Shown one piece after another: positions 35,317 through 43,418 of a stretch of DNA of 47,273 nucleotides. Made by a program: the position numbers and the translations under genes. Under the pieces are notes generated by a model. That model had not been told where the DNA came from and searched no databases. It saw only the letters and a list, made by a program, of their open reading frames with translations. This stretch comes from Marinilabiliales bacterium. Its GTDB lineage: Bacteria > Bacteroidota > Bacteroidia > Bacteroidales > PUMT01. How positions within the stretch are numbered: the first letter of the stretch is position 1; each line of letters begins with the position of its first letter. Location: positions 1-47,273 of the forward strand of contig REEN01000019.1 in NCBI GenBank assembly GCA_007695015.1, given 5' to 3'.

Positions 35317-36186
35317 TCAGTATGTCCGCGTCATGGTCTCCGGCACCACTATAATAAAGTTCGCACGGCCTTCGGCACTTTCATCAAGTGTGCCTGTTTC
35401 CTTCTGAAGGGTTGTCGAGACAGTCACAATATTCAGTCCGGGATCCCGGCGCGTAAGGTACCAGTATATCCCTTCAAAATTATCGGAATGGTATGTTCCG
35501 TGAAAATGGATCAACAACCTTCCGGGCTCATGGTTCTCAAGCATGAAGTGGGCCATTGTGGCATCCTTTATCGCCTGGGCCTTTGGCAGGTTCTCCCCTG
35601 CATGTCCCATACCGCCGCCACTCATCTCCAGCATAGCGCTGTACCCTGGAAGATCCGGATCATATTCAACAGGAAGAGGAGCAATGTAGCCAAGAGCCTG
35701 GGACCCCAGTTGTTCAAGGGCCTCAAAACCTCCACGGAAAACCATATTGGCATATCTGCGTGGAATATTGGAAGCAATAAATGGAATTGAATTTTCCTTT
35801 GCAAACTCAACCAGTGGTTTGTAATCGGTTCTGTAGTTTCTCCAGAGCTTCGCCTCATCCTCAAACCTGCTTTCCGATATAAGGCCCCGGAGATACTCAT
35901 CAAGTATTAATTGGTTGTCAGCCTCAAACATCTCTGCTGCGAGCATAATACGGCCATCCAGGGCGCCATGAAGGTCATTTGTAACCTCATATTGAAGCCA
36001 GTGGGATATCGGATTGTCGTGCAGCTCTCCGAACAGCAGTATATCGGCACCGGAGATCGCCCTCATCATCCTTCGGTAACTTACCTCACGGCCCTCCTCA
36101 TTGTATATGACATAGGCCGGCTTATGCCTGTCAAATCCAAGGAAGATTGATGACAAGGCGATGATCAGGATTATCGATTTTATCAT
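35317..36186 (-). CDS. ChaN/EreA-like haem-binding uptake protein (Tiki superfamily)
   Basis: From the ATG at 36186 the protein is 289 residues with a signal-like N-terminus (MIKSIILIIALSSIFLGF); an ATG at 36276 would add a second hydrophobic stretch. The conserved motifs are LLFGELHDNPISH (E54, H56, H62), AAEMFEADNQ and LIHFHGTYHSDNF. These define the ChaN-like, haem-binding Tiki superfamily; Campylobacter ChaN is an iron-regulated lipoprotein binding two haems. Here there is no clear lipobox cysteine, so it is probably a secreted or anchored periplasmic protein. Function as haem carrier or as a Tiki-type protease is not settled. Confidence 0.85.
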   Translation of the reverse strand: MIKSIILIIALSSIFLGFDRHKPAYVIYNEEGREVSYRRMMRAISGADILLFGELHDNPISHWLQYEVTNDLHGALDGRIMLAAEMFEADNQLILDEYLRGLISESRFEDEAKLWRNYRTDYKPLVEFAKENSIPFIASNIPRRYANMVFRGGFEALEQLGSQALGYIAPLPVEYDPDLPGYSAMLEMSGGGMGHAGENLPKAQAIKDATMAHFMLENHEPGRLLIHFHGTYHSDNFEGIYWYLTRRDPGLNIVTVSTTLQKETGTLDESAEGRANFIIVVPETMTRTY

Positions 36187-36316
36187 GAGAAAAGGTTTAA
36201 TTAAATAATATCGTCTATTTCCTCTAAAAGTTAAAAACAGGCACAGGAAAAATATGTTCAAATATATCCAAAACAAATGGCAGTATAAAAAATGTCTGCC
36301 ACGGTCGAAATATGGT

Positions 36317-36349
36317 CAAATTTATTGCAAGCACTTAAACCCTGGCAAA
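36317..36349 (-). promoter_or_regulatory. Candidate promoter for the ChaN-like gene
   Basis: On the minus strand TTTG at 36349-36346 precedes TAAATTTG at 36324-36317 with a 21-bp spacer. The start near 36311 would leave a leader of about 35 bases to the ATG at 36276 or 125 bases to that at 36186. Another TAnnTTTG match at 36266-36259 lacks an upstream box. Confidence 0.4.
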
Positions 36350-36426
36350 CAAGTCATTGGCCGGCATAATACTGATTTTTCGAACCCACTTCTATTCCCG
36401 GTCGATTTTATTAAGACAAAATGCAA

Positions 36427-36434
36427 TATATTTG
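36427..36434 (+). promoter_or_regulatory. Possible -7 element for the second acyl-CoA ligase
   Basis: TATATTTG matches TAnnTTTG, 32 bp before the ATG at 36467. Upstream at about the right distance is only a T-rich GATTTTATT (36404-36412), a weak match to TTTG. Confidence 0.35.
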
Positions 36435-36466
36435 ATTAAACTCAATTATTCACTAATCATATCAAC

Positions 36467-38320
36467 ATGCAGGTAACCAGAACATTTGACATCTTAGACG
36501 CATTTAAGGAAAAGTGGCCCGATAAACAGGATGCTCTCGCCTCTAAAACATCAGGCGAATGGAGAAGATACTCCATTGCCGAGTATGCTGAACTGGCCAG
36601 GAATGTTTCATACGGACTTCTAAGCCTCGGCTTCAAAAAAGGTGACAAGATTGCCACGATATCCAATAACCGCCCCGAGTGGAACTTTGCCGACATGGGA
36701 ATGTCAGCGGTTGGAGCCGTGCATGTGCCAATCTATCCCACAATCAGCGACGAAGAATTCAAATATATACTGACCCATTCGGATGCAAGAATGCTTATCG
36801 TATCCGACAAGTCACTTTACACAAGGCTGAAACCCATAGCTGACAGCATCCCTGAAATTGAAAAGTTTTATACATTCAATGAGGTGGAGGGGGCCCCAAA
36901 CTTTTTGGAGCTGATTGAACTTGGCAAACAAAACGCTGACAAGTACCGTGATGAACTTGTTAAAGTCAAGGAAAGCATTGACCCCGGCGAATTGGTCTCG
37001 ATAATTTATACATCCGGAACAACAGGGGTTTCGAAGGGGGTAATGCTGTCACATAATAACATTGTCAGTAATGTAAAGACCGTTGATCCCAGGTTCAATA
37101 TTACCAGCGACTTCCGCGTACTCAGTTTTCTGCCTTTGTGTCACATATACGAAAGGATGGTGAATTATATTTACCAGTATAAAGGAGTCAGTATATACTA
37201 TGCTGAAAGCATGGCAACAATTGCCGACAACCTGAGAGAGCTTAAAGTCAACCTGTTTGTTACGGTACCCAGATTGCTTGAAAGAGTATACGACAAAATT
37301 ATCGGGAAAGGTAAAGATCTTAAGGGCATCAAGAAATCTCTCTTCTTCTGGGCGGTTTCACTCGGACTTAAATACCAGGACACAGGTAACAGCTGGTGGT
37401 ACAATTTCCGTCTTAAAATTGCGCGCAAACTGATTTTCAGTAAGTGGCAGCAGGCCCTTGGCGGTAAAATAGAATTCATCATGACGGGTGGCGCGGCCAT
37501 TCAGGTACGTCTTGCCCGTATATTCTGGGCTGCAGGCATCCCGGTCCTTGAAGGTTACGGACTGACAGAGACCTCTCCTGTTCTGGCTGTTAACTACTTT
37601 GAAGAACCTGGCAACGTCAGGTTTGGTACCGTCGGCCCACCGGTTGACAATACCGAGATCAGGATAGCGGAAGACGGTGAGATACTGGCTAAGGGTCCCG
37701 GAATAATGCTGGGTTATTACAAGGACCCCGACCAGACCGCACAGGCAATAGACAAGGATGGCTGGTTCCATACAGGCGACATAGGTGTTATGGAAGAGAA
37801 CAAATTCCTGAAAATAACCGACAGGAAGAAAGAGATATTCAAAACATCCAGCGGTAAATACATAGCGCCCCAGGTAATTGAGAACAAAATTAAAGAATCC
37901 CTTTTCATAGATCAGGCCATGGTGGTTGGCGAAAATGAAAAATTTGTCTCGGCAATTATTGTTCCCAATTTTGAGTTCTTGCATAACTGGTGCTCAATAC
38001 ATAAGGTGAATTACCGCGATAATGAAGAGCTTATCAGGGTACCTGATGTCATGGCAAGATTCCAGCGAGAGATAACCGAGATTAATGCCAAACTCGGAGT
38101 AACAGAGCAGATAAAGAGATTCCGGCTGGTTCACGAGGAGTGGACACCAATCTCAGGGGAACTGAGTCCCACATTAAAACTCAGAAGAAATGTGGTCTAT
38201 GAGAAATACGACCACCTCATGCAAGAAATATACGGACACAGCAGTACAAAGGATGAGGCTGAATTGCTGGAGAGGATGAAAAAAAAGGCGGGCACCAACT
38301 CGGTTAACAAGAAGCAGTAA
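36467..38320 (+). CDS. Long-chain-fatty-acid--CoA ligase (FadD15/Faa1-like)
   Basis: The 617-residue enzyme activates long-chain fatty acids to acyl-CoA with ATP. Key motifs are YTSGTTGVSKG (181-191), the FLPLCHIYER segment, EGYGLTETSPVL, GWFHTGDIGVM and TDRKKEIFKTSSGKYIAPQ. The ending SPTLKLRRNVV carries the C-terminal lysine region. The KTSSGKYIAP signature and longer C-terminus place it with the FadD15/Faa1 group, distinct from the shorter ligase at 15289. It is divergent from the ChaN-like gene and ended by the hairpin at 38387. Confidence 0.95.
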   Translation: MQVTRTFDILDAFKEKWPDKQDALASKTSGEWRRYSIAEYAELARNVSYGLLSLGFKKGDKIATISNNRPEWNFADMGMSAVGAVHVPIYPTISDEEFKYILTHSDARMLIVSDKSLYTRLKPIADSIPEIEKFYTFNEVEGAPNFLELIELGKQNADKYRDELVKVKESIDPGELVSIIYTSGTTGVSKGVMLSHNNIVSNVKTVDPRFNITSDFRVLSFLPLCHIYERMVNYIYQYKGVSIYYAESMATIADNLRELKVNLFVTVPRLLERVYDKIIGKGKDLKGIKKSLFFWAVSLGLKYQDTGNSWWYNFRLKIARKLIFSKWQQALGGKIEFIMTGGAAIQVRLARIFWAAGIPVLEGYGLTETSPVLAVNYFEEPGNVRFGTVGPPVDNTEIRIAEDGEILAKGPGIMLGYYKDPDQTAQAIDKDGWFHTGDIGVMEENKFLKITDRKKEIFKTSSGKYIAPQVIENKIKESLFIDQAMVVGENEKFVSAIIVPNFEFLHNWCSIHKVNYRDNEELIRVPDVMARFQREITEINAKLGVTEQIKRFRLVHEEWTPISGELSPTLKLRRNVVYEKYDHLMQEIYGHSSTKDEAELLERMKKKAGTNSVNKKQ

Positions 38321-38378
38321 TTATCCGTCAGACCGCCTGAGGATTATAAATGTCGGCAATTTCGCCAACGAAACAGTC

Positions 38379-38576
38379 CGTATAAAGGCTGCCTCCCTGC
38401 AGGCTAAAAGGGAGGCGGCCTTCTTCTTTATACGAATGAAAGCCCCATGTGCTGACGCACACAAAATAACATGAACAAAGCATGGGGGTTCCATGGATTG
38501 AAAAGCAGATTATCCGAATCATGAATTTGTAACACATTGTGGAACAATTTGCTAACTATACTTTATACGAATGAAA
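38379..38576. repeat. CTTTATACG repeat set: one inverted and two direct copies
   Basis: CGTATAAAG at 38379-38387 is the exact inverse of CTTTATACG at 38426-38434. The longer 16-mer CTTTATACGAATGAAA occurs identically at 38426-38441 and 38561-38576, 135 bp apart. Between them is a smaller inverted pair CCCCATG (38444-38450) / CATGGGG (about 38482-38488). The last copy ends one base from the symporter stop. The 257-bp gap between the convergent genes is thus unusually structured. Confidence 0.6.
38387..38424 (+). terminator. Long GC-rich hairpin terminator after the acyl-CoA ligase
   Basis: GGCTGCCTCCCT (38387-38398) pairs with AGGGAGGCGGCC (38409-38420) over 12 bp with one G-T pair and a 10-base loop, then TTCTTCTTTA follows. 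A further outer 9-bp arm (38379-38387 with 38426-38434) can extend it. It lies between the plus-strand ligase and the convergent symporter and may serve both. Confidence 0.78.
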
Positions 38577-38577
38577 A

Positions 38578-40035
38578 TCACCCGGCAGACGGCCTTCTTA
38601 AAAGCCAGAGCCCGAAGAACATTATCAAGCCGTTTACCACCACAATCTCATACCCGAAACGGTACCCTGCAAAAAGTTGCTCCGACCGTGCATCAAGAAG
38701 CCATGTCAATGCCGGTGAGAGGATTGCCACAAGAGGCACCAGCCTGTCTCTTACCCTGATCTTTGTAAAGATCCCGAATGCATACAGTCCGAGAAGAGGC
38801 CCGTATGTATATCCTGCCAGGGTGAGGACAGCGCTTATTACACTCTGATCATTCAGGGCCCTGAAAACCATTATGAGCCCACCAAGAAGCAGCGCCATGA
38901 GGGCATGCACAAGTTTCCGGTTCCTTACAGAGGCTGGCCGGGTGACCCTTCCCCTTCCGAGGATATCGAGAATAAATGAGGTGGTCAATGCAGTAAGGGT
39001 GGAATCTGCACTCGAATAGGTAGCAGCAACCACCCCTACAATAAAAAACACCCCGATAAAAGATGGCAGATAACCCTGCGTAGCGATAACAGGGAAGATG
39101 TCATCGGCCCTATCAGGCAGCGGAATTCCTGTCTGTGTTGCAAATATGAGAAGCAAAGCTCCCAGACAAAGCAAAAGCAGTTTAACGGGAACCAGTGTGA
39201 TGCTGAACCAATACATGTTTTTCCTGGCTTCCCTGATATTTTTACAGCTCAGGTTTTTTTGCATCATATCCTGGTCAAGCCCGGTCATAACAATTGCAAT
39301 GAAAATACCTCCAACAAACTGCTTCAAAAAAAACCGGCCGTCTCTCCAGTCATCGAAATAAAAGACCCTTGACCAGTCACTTTCACCAATAACCCCGAAA
39401 ACACCCCGGAGGCCAAGTCCGAGTTCCCCTGAGATAGTCCATACCGTAGCTCCTGCGGCAATGAGCATGAAAAGTGTCTGCAATGTATCTGTCCATATGA
39501 TTGTCCCTATCCCGCCCCTGAATGTATAAAGCCATATAAAGAGAACAGTAACCAATACTGTCGCGTAAAAAGGGATCCCCCATGCATCAAAAACCGTTAT
39601 CTGTAATACACCTGCCATCAGGAATACCCTTAACGAGGCCCCTACCAGCCGGGAAACCAGAAAGAACATTGCCCCGGTTTTATAAGAATAAAAACCAAAT
39701 CTGTCTTCCAGGTAGGTGTAGATGGTTGTCAGATTCATCCGGTAATATAAAGGCATCAGCACATTAGCTATTATGTAGTAGCCAAAAACATACCCGAATA
39801 CCATCTGCATGTATGAAAAACTGCTTTCGCCAACCCATCCCGGTATTGAAATGAAAGTAACCCCCGAAAGTGTGGCACCTATCATTCCGAAAGCGACCAC
39901 AAACCAGGGAGATTGCCTGTTGCCGAGGTAGAATGCAGAATTTCCCTGATCCCTGCCTGTGATCCAGGAGATAACTATCAGAACAAGGAAATAAGCCAAT
40001 ACAATAGACAGTACAATAAAAGGTGACATCGCCAT
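38578..40035 (-). CDS. Sodium:solute symporter (SSS family)
   Basis: The 485-residue inner-membrane transporter has about thirteen hydrophobic helices and the SSS pattern: GRDQGNSAFYLGNRQSPW near 28-45, GATLSGVTFISIPGWVG at about 53-69, TFRGGIGTIIWTDTLQ in the middle, and SSADSTLTALTTSFILDI near 343-360. It imports an unidentified solute with sodium. Starts at 40035 and 40029 are both possible. Neighbours give no hint of substrate. It is convergent with the acyl-CoA ligase and divergent from recR. Confidence 0.93.
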   Translation of the reverse strand: MAMSPFIVLSIVLAYFLVLIVISWITGRDQGNSAFYLGNRQSPWFVVAFGMIGATLSGVTFISIPGWVGESSFSYMQMVFGYVFGYYIIANVLMPLYYRMNLTTIYTYLEDRFGFYSYKTGAMFFLVSRLVGASLRVFLMAGVLQITVFDAWGIPFYATVLVTVLFIWLYTFRGGIGTIIWTDTLQTLFMLIAAGATVWTISGELGLGLRGVFGVIGESDWSRVFYFDDWRDGRFFLKQFVGGIFIAIVMTGLDQDMMQKNLSCKNIREARKNMYWFSITLVPVKLLLLCLGALLLIFATQTGIPLPDRADDIFPVIATQGYLPSFIGVFFIVGVVAATYSSADSTLTALTTSFILDILGRGRVTRPASVRNRKLVHALMALLLGGLIMVFRALNDQSVISAVLTLAGYTYGPLLGLYAFGIFTKIRVRDRLVPLVAILSPALTWLLDARSEQLFAGYRFGYEIVVVNGLIMFFGLWLLRRPSAG

Positions 40036-40136
40036 AAAATAATAATACGCCTAAAAAATCAGACTGCAAGAATAATTAAAAAATAATAAATGCAGTTATG
40101 CAACATCTGTTTGCAATCCTGAATAAAAGATTTATG

Positions 40137-40168
40137 TTTGTTAATGGAGCGAATAGGTATTAATTTTG
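40137..40168 (+). promoter_or_regulatory. recR promoter (TTTG-N20-TAnnTTTG)
   Basis: TTTG at 40137-40140 and TAATTTTG at 40161-40168 are spaced by 20 bp, a full match to the Bacteroidota sigma-ABfr-type consensus. The predicted start near 40173-40175 lies only about five bases before the GTG start of recR at 40179. Confidence 0.65.
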
Positions 40169-40178
40169 TGACAAAAAA

Positions 40179-40817
40179 GTGAGTCCCGATAACTATCCAT
40201 CAAAACTTCTTGAGGCGGCAACATCAGAGTTTGCCAGCCTGCCGGGTATTGGAAAAAAAACCGCTCTCAGGCTTGTTTTGCATCTGCTCAGACAGGATAA
40301 AGCTGATGTAGAAAGGTTCTCCGAATCAATACTAAAGCTAAGGAAAGAGATAAAGCATTGTTCCGGCTGCCACAATATTTCTGACACACATATATGCAGC
40401 ATCTGTTCCGACAAAAACAGGGATCACAGCATAATATGTGTTGTTGAAAACATCAGGGATGTGATGTCGGTTGAGAATACAAGACAATATTCGGGAGTAT
40501 ATCATGTCCTTGGCGGAATAATCTCACCGATGGACGGCACAGGCCCCGGGGATCTCAATATCGGCACACTTGTAGAAAAAGCAGCAGGCGGCGGGATCAA
40601 AGAGGTCATACTTGCCCTCAGCACAACAATGGAAGGAGACACGACAAATTTTTATCTTTACAGGAAACTTAGCCGGTTCCCGGTTACAATATCAACTATT
40701 GCCCGGGGTGTATCCATAGGCGATGAACTTGAATACGCCGACGAGATCACCCTTGGACGTTCTATAATAAACAGAACCATATTTGAAGCATCCTTCAACA
40801 ATAGAAAAGCACTTTAA
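40179..40817 (+). CDS. recR: Recombination mediator RecR
   Basis: RecR acts with RecF and RecO to load RecA at gaps in DNA. The 212-residue protein has the helix-hairpin-helix [17 protein letters not shown] near 18-34, a four-cysteine zinc finger ([16 protein letters not shown]), and a Toprim domain beginning [15 protein letters not shown]. Motif [17 protein letters not shown] is also typical. I accept the GTG at 40179 because it gives the expected N-terminus ([18 protein letters not shown]) and no ATG is near. It is the first gene of a plus-strand run. Confidence 0.97.
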   Translation: MSPDNYPSKLLEAATSEFASLPGIGKKTALRLVLHLLRQDKADVERFSESILKLRKEIKHCSGCHNISDTHICSICSDKNRDHSIICVVENIRDVMSVENTRQYSGVYHVLGGIISPMDGTGPGDLNIGTLVEKAAGGGIKEVILALSTTMEGDTTNFYLYRKLSRFPVTISTIARGVSIGDELEYADEITLGRSIINRTIFEASFNNRKAL

Positions 40818-40843
40818 TCCCTCTCCACTTAATCCCCGCTAAT

Positions 40844-42052
40844 ATGGTAAGCGACCTGAATAAAGTATTCAACAGGCAGATCAGCTCACAAAAGAAATCA
40901 GCCATAAGGGAGGTACTTAAGCTCACACAAAGACCTGATATTATATCATTTGCCGGCGGACTCCCATCGCCGGAATCTTTCCCGGTAGAACACCTGAGGA
41001 AAATAGTCTGTGAACTTTTTGATTCAGACGATGCCAGTATGGCTCTTCAATACGGCACAACCGAGGGAGATAACAGGTTGAGGGAACTTCTTGTAGAAAG
41101 ATACAGGGAGCAGGGACTTGACATAGGACTTGAAAACCTTATGATAACCACCGCCTCCCAGCAGGCCCTTGACCTGCTGCCAAAGATCTTTATTGACCCG
41201 GGAGACAAAATAATATGCGGACTGCCATCATATCTCGGAGGCATCAGTGCATTTGGTTTCTATGGTGCCAGGATGGAGGGTGTCAAGCTGGACAGCCATG
41301 GAATGAGGGCAGACATGCTGGAGGAGAAGCTTAAAAAAATGAAGGCCTTTGGAGAAAAACCAAAGTTCATCTATACAATACCCGATTTCCAGAACCCGGC
41401 AGGCATAACAATGCCTGAGTCCAGGAGAAATGAGATAATCGATATCGCCAGGATCTATGACGTCCTGATAGTTGAAGACAGCCCCTACAGGGAGCTACGG
41501 TTTGAAGGCGAACACCAGAAAATGATTTACGCACTTGACAATAGCGGCCAGGTCATTTCACTGGGAACCTTTTCGAAAATACTTGCTCCCGGGTTTCGTA
41601 TAGGCTGGGTTATTGCTCACGAGACAATTATAGACAAGCTGGTAACAGCCAAACAGACTGCCGACCTTTGCACATCACCATTTGTGCAAAAGATAGCTGC
41701 AAGATATCTGGAAACCGGCATCTTTGACAGGCATATTGAGAAAATAAAAGATATGTACCGGGAAAAACGGGACACAATGCTTGAAGCTCTGAAAGAGCAC
41801 ATGCCGGAAGGTGTGTCATGGACTGAACCGGAGGGCGGTCTCTTTCTTTTTGTTACACTGCCTGCACATATGGATTCCGAAAAGCTCTTCATGCAGGCTA
41901 TTGAAGAGAAAGTGGCTTTTGTCCTGGGACATGTTTTTTATTGTGACGGAAGCGGCCGGAATACTATGAGGCTGAACTTCTCATTTCCCTCAAAAGAGAT
42001 GAATGTTGAAGGGATAAAGAGACTTGCAAGAGCCATAAGAAAGAACCTTTAG
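40844..42052 (+). CDS. PLP-dependent aminotransferase, class I (LysN/2-aminoadipate-like)
   Basis: The 402-residue cytoplasmic enzyme has fold-type I features. DIISFAGGLPSPESFP near 32-47 is the N-terminal signature of the 2-aminoadipate/kynurenine (LysN, KAT II) and MocR-related group. PDFQNPAGITMP lies mid-protein, and K245 in LGTFSKILAPGFRIG binds pyridoxal phosphate. The substrate could be an aromatic, branched-chain or aminoadipate-type amino acid. It follows recR by 26 bp, probably in one transcript, but no functional link is apparent. Confidence 0.93.
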   Translation: MVSDLNKVFNRQISSQKKSAIREVLKLTQRPDIISFAGGLPSPESFPVEHLRKIVCELFDSDDASMALQYGTTEGDNRLRELLVERYREQGLDIGLENLMITTASQQALDLLPKIFIDPGDKIICGLPSYLGGISAFGFYGARMEGVKLDSHGMRADMLEEKLKKMKAFGEKPKFIYTIPDFQNPAGITMPESRRNEIIDIARIYDVLIVEDSPYRELRFEGEHQKMIYALDNSGQVISLGTFSKILAPGFRIGWVIAHETIIDKLVTAKQTADLCTSPFVQKIAARYLETGIFDRHIEKIKDMYREKRDTMLEALKEHMPEGVSWTEPEGGLFLFVTLPAHMDSEKLFMQAIEEKVAFVLGHVFYCDGSGRNTMRLNFSFPSKEMNVEGIKRLARAIRKNL

Positions 42053-42115
42053 CTATGCTGACAACCTGCCTTTACAATACATTTAGTGCTAATTAAGATA
42101 ACCCGGTCAGAAGGG

Positions 42116-43366
42116 ATGAGACTTTCTGTGATCATCGTAAGCTACAACGTGAAAAACCTGCTGGAGGCCTGTCTCAGGTCGGTATTTGCTGCCGCTGAAG
42201 GATTGGAATCAGAGGTTTTTGTAGTTGACAATAATTCTGCCGATAATTCGGCAGGTATGGTTGCGGAGAAGTTCCCCCAGGTAAAGCTTATAGCCAATCA
42301 GACTAATTACGGATTCTCAAAAGCAAATAATCAGGCGCTGGAACAGGCAAGCGGTGAATATGTGCTGTTTCTGAATCCTGACACACTCGTAGAGCAGGAC
42401 ACATTACGAATATGTGTCGGTTTTATGGATGCAAAACCTTCAGCAGGGGCAATGGGTGTAAAAATGGTTGACGGGGCGGGCAGGTATCTTCCCGAATCAA
42501 AAAGGGCCGTTCCCACACCACTGGTTGCCTTCTACAAAATCAGCGGGCTCGCAGCCCTGTTCCCAAAATCTGAGAAATTTGGCAAATATTATTTCGGACA
42601 TCTTGACAGGGACAAAACACACAGGATAGAGGTACTTACGGGCGCCTTCTTTTTTGCACGAAAAGAAGCTCTTGATAAAACCGGCTGGTTTGACGAATCA
42701 TTCTTCATGTACGGTGAAGATATTGATCTCTCGTGCAGGCTTTTGAAAAACAATTATGAGATATATTATCATCCGGCAACAAAAATAGTTCACTATAAAG
42801 GAGAAAGTACCCGTAAATCCAGCATTAATTACGTACTGGTGTTTTACCGTGCAATGGCAATCTATGCCAAGAAGCATTTCAGGGCTCCGGGAACCTCGCT
42901 GCTTGTCATCCTGCTTTTTATTGCCATCTATTCGCGTGCCGGTCTGTCAATAATCAAAAGGGTTGCCGGTAAGCTAGCTATGCCACTGGCAGACTCTGCC
43001 TGCATTTATGCCGGGTACATTGTCATTGAACCCGGAATTCGTGAGCTTACCGGATCATGGGGTGCCGGTTATCCCGACGAAAACCCTCTAATACTTGTTC
43101 CTGCACTTATTATAATCTGGATAAGCTCAATAATGCTGTCGGGAGGTTATAAAAGTCCAGTCACAATTGGGGGAGGAATCAGGGGTATCTTTTATGGAAG
43201 TCTGGCTATCCTTCTTGTATATGCCATGCTCAACGCTGACTGGTACTTCAAGCTGGCTACCATTATCCCCCTGGCATTATGGGGCCTTGCAGGCACAATA
43301 ATTGTAAGATCATTTGTCCATGCAGTTAACAAGCGGAAACAGAAGCACAGGTCATTTTTCCCCTGA
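42116..43366 (+). CDS. Family 2 glycosyltransferase with C-terminal membrane segments
   Basis: From the ATG at 42116 (MRLSVIIVSYNVKNLLEACL) the protein is 416 residues; an upstream GTG at 42086 seems less likely. The GT-A domain (1 to about 240) has VDNNSADNSA, the LNPDT DxD-like motif, GAFFFARKEALDKTGWFDE and MYGEDIDLSCRL, like rhamnosyl- and other surface-glycan transferases. After it come about four hydrophobic segments (LLVILLFIAIYS, LVPALIIIWISSIML, YGSLAILLVYAML, IIPLALWGLAGTII), so it is membrane bound. It probably adds a sugar to a lipid-linked surface glycan. No other glycan genes are nearby. Confidence 0.92.
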   Translation: MRLSVIIVSYNVKNLLEACLRSVFAAAEGLESEVFVVDNNSADNSAGMVAEKFPQVKLIANQTNYGFSKANNQALEQASGEYVLFLNPDTLVEQDTLRICVGFMDAKPSAGAMGVKMVDGAGRYLPESKRAVPTPLVAFYKISGLAALFPKSEKFGKYYFGHLDRDKTHRIEVLTGAFFFARKEALDKTGWFDESFFMYGEDIDLSCRLLKNNYEIYYHPATKIVHYKGESTRKSSINYVLVFYRAMAIYAKKHFRAPGTSLLVILLFIAIYSRAGLSIIKRVAGKLAMPLADSACIYAGYIVIEPGIRELTGSWGAGYPDENPLILVPALIIIWISSIMLSGGYKSPVTIGGGIRGIFYGSLAILLVYAMLNADWYFKLATIIPLALWGLAGTIIVRSFVHAVNKRKQKHRSFFP

Positions 43367-43418
43367 CCTTAAACAAATAAACACTATATGTGTTGAATAA
43401 CCTGTAACATTAACGGTC

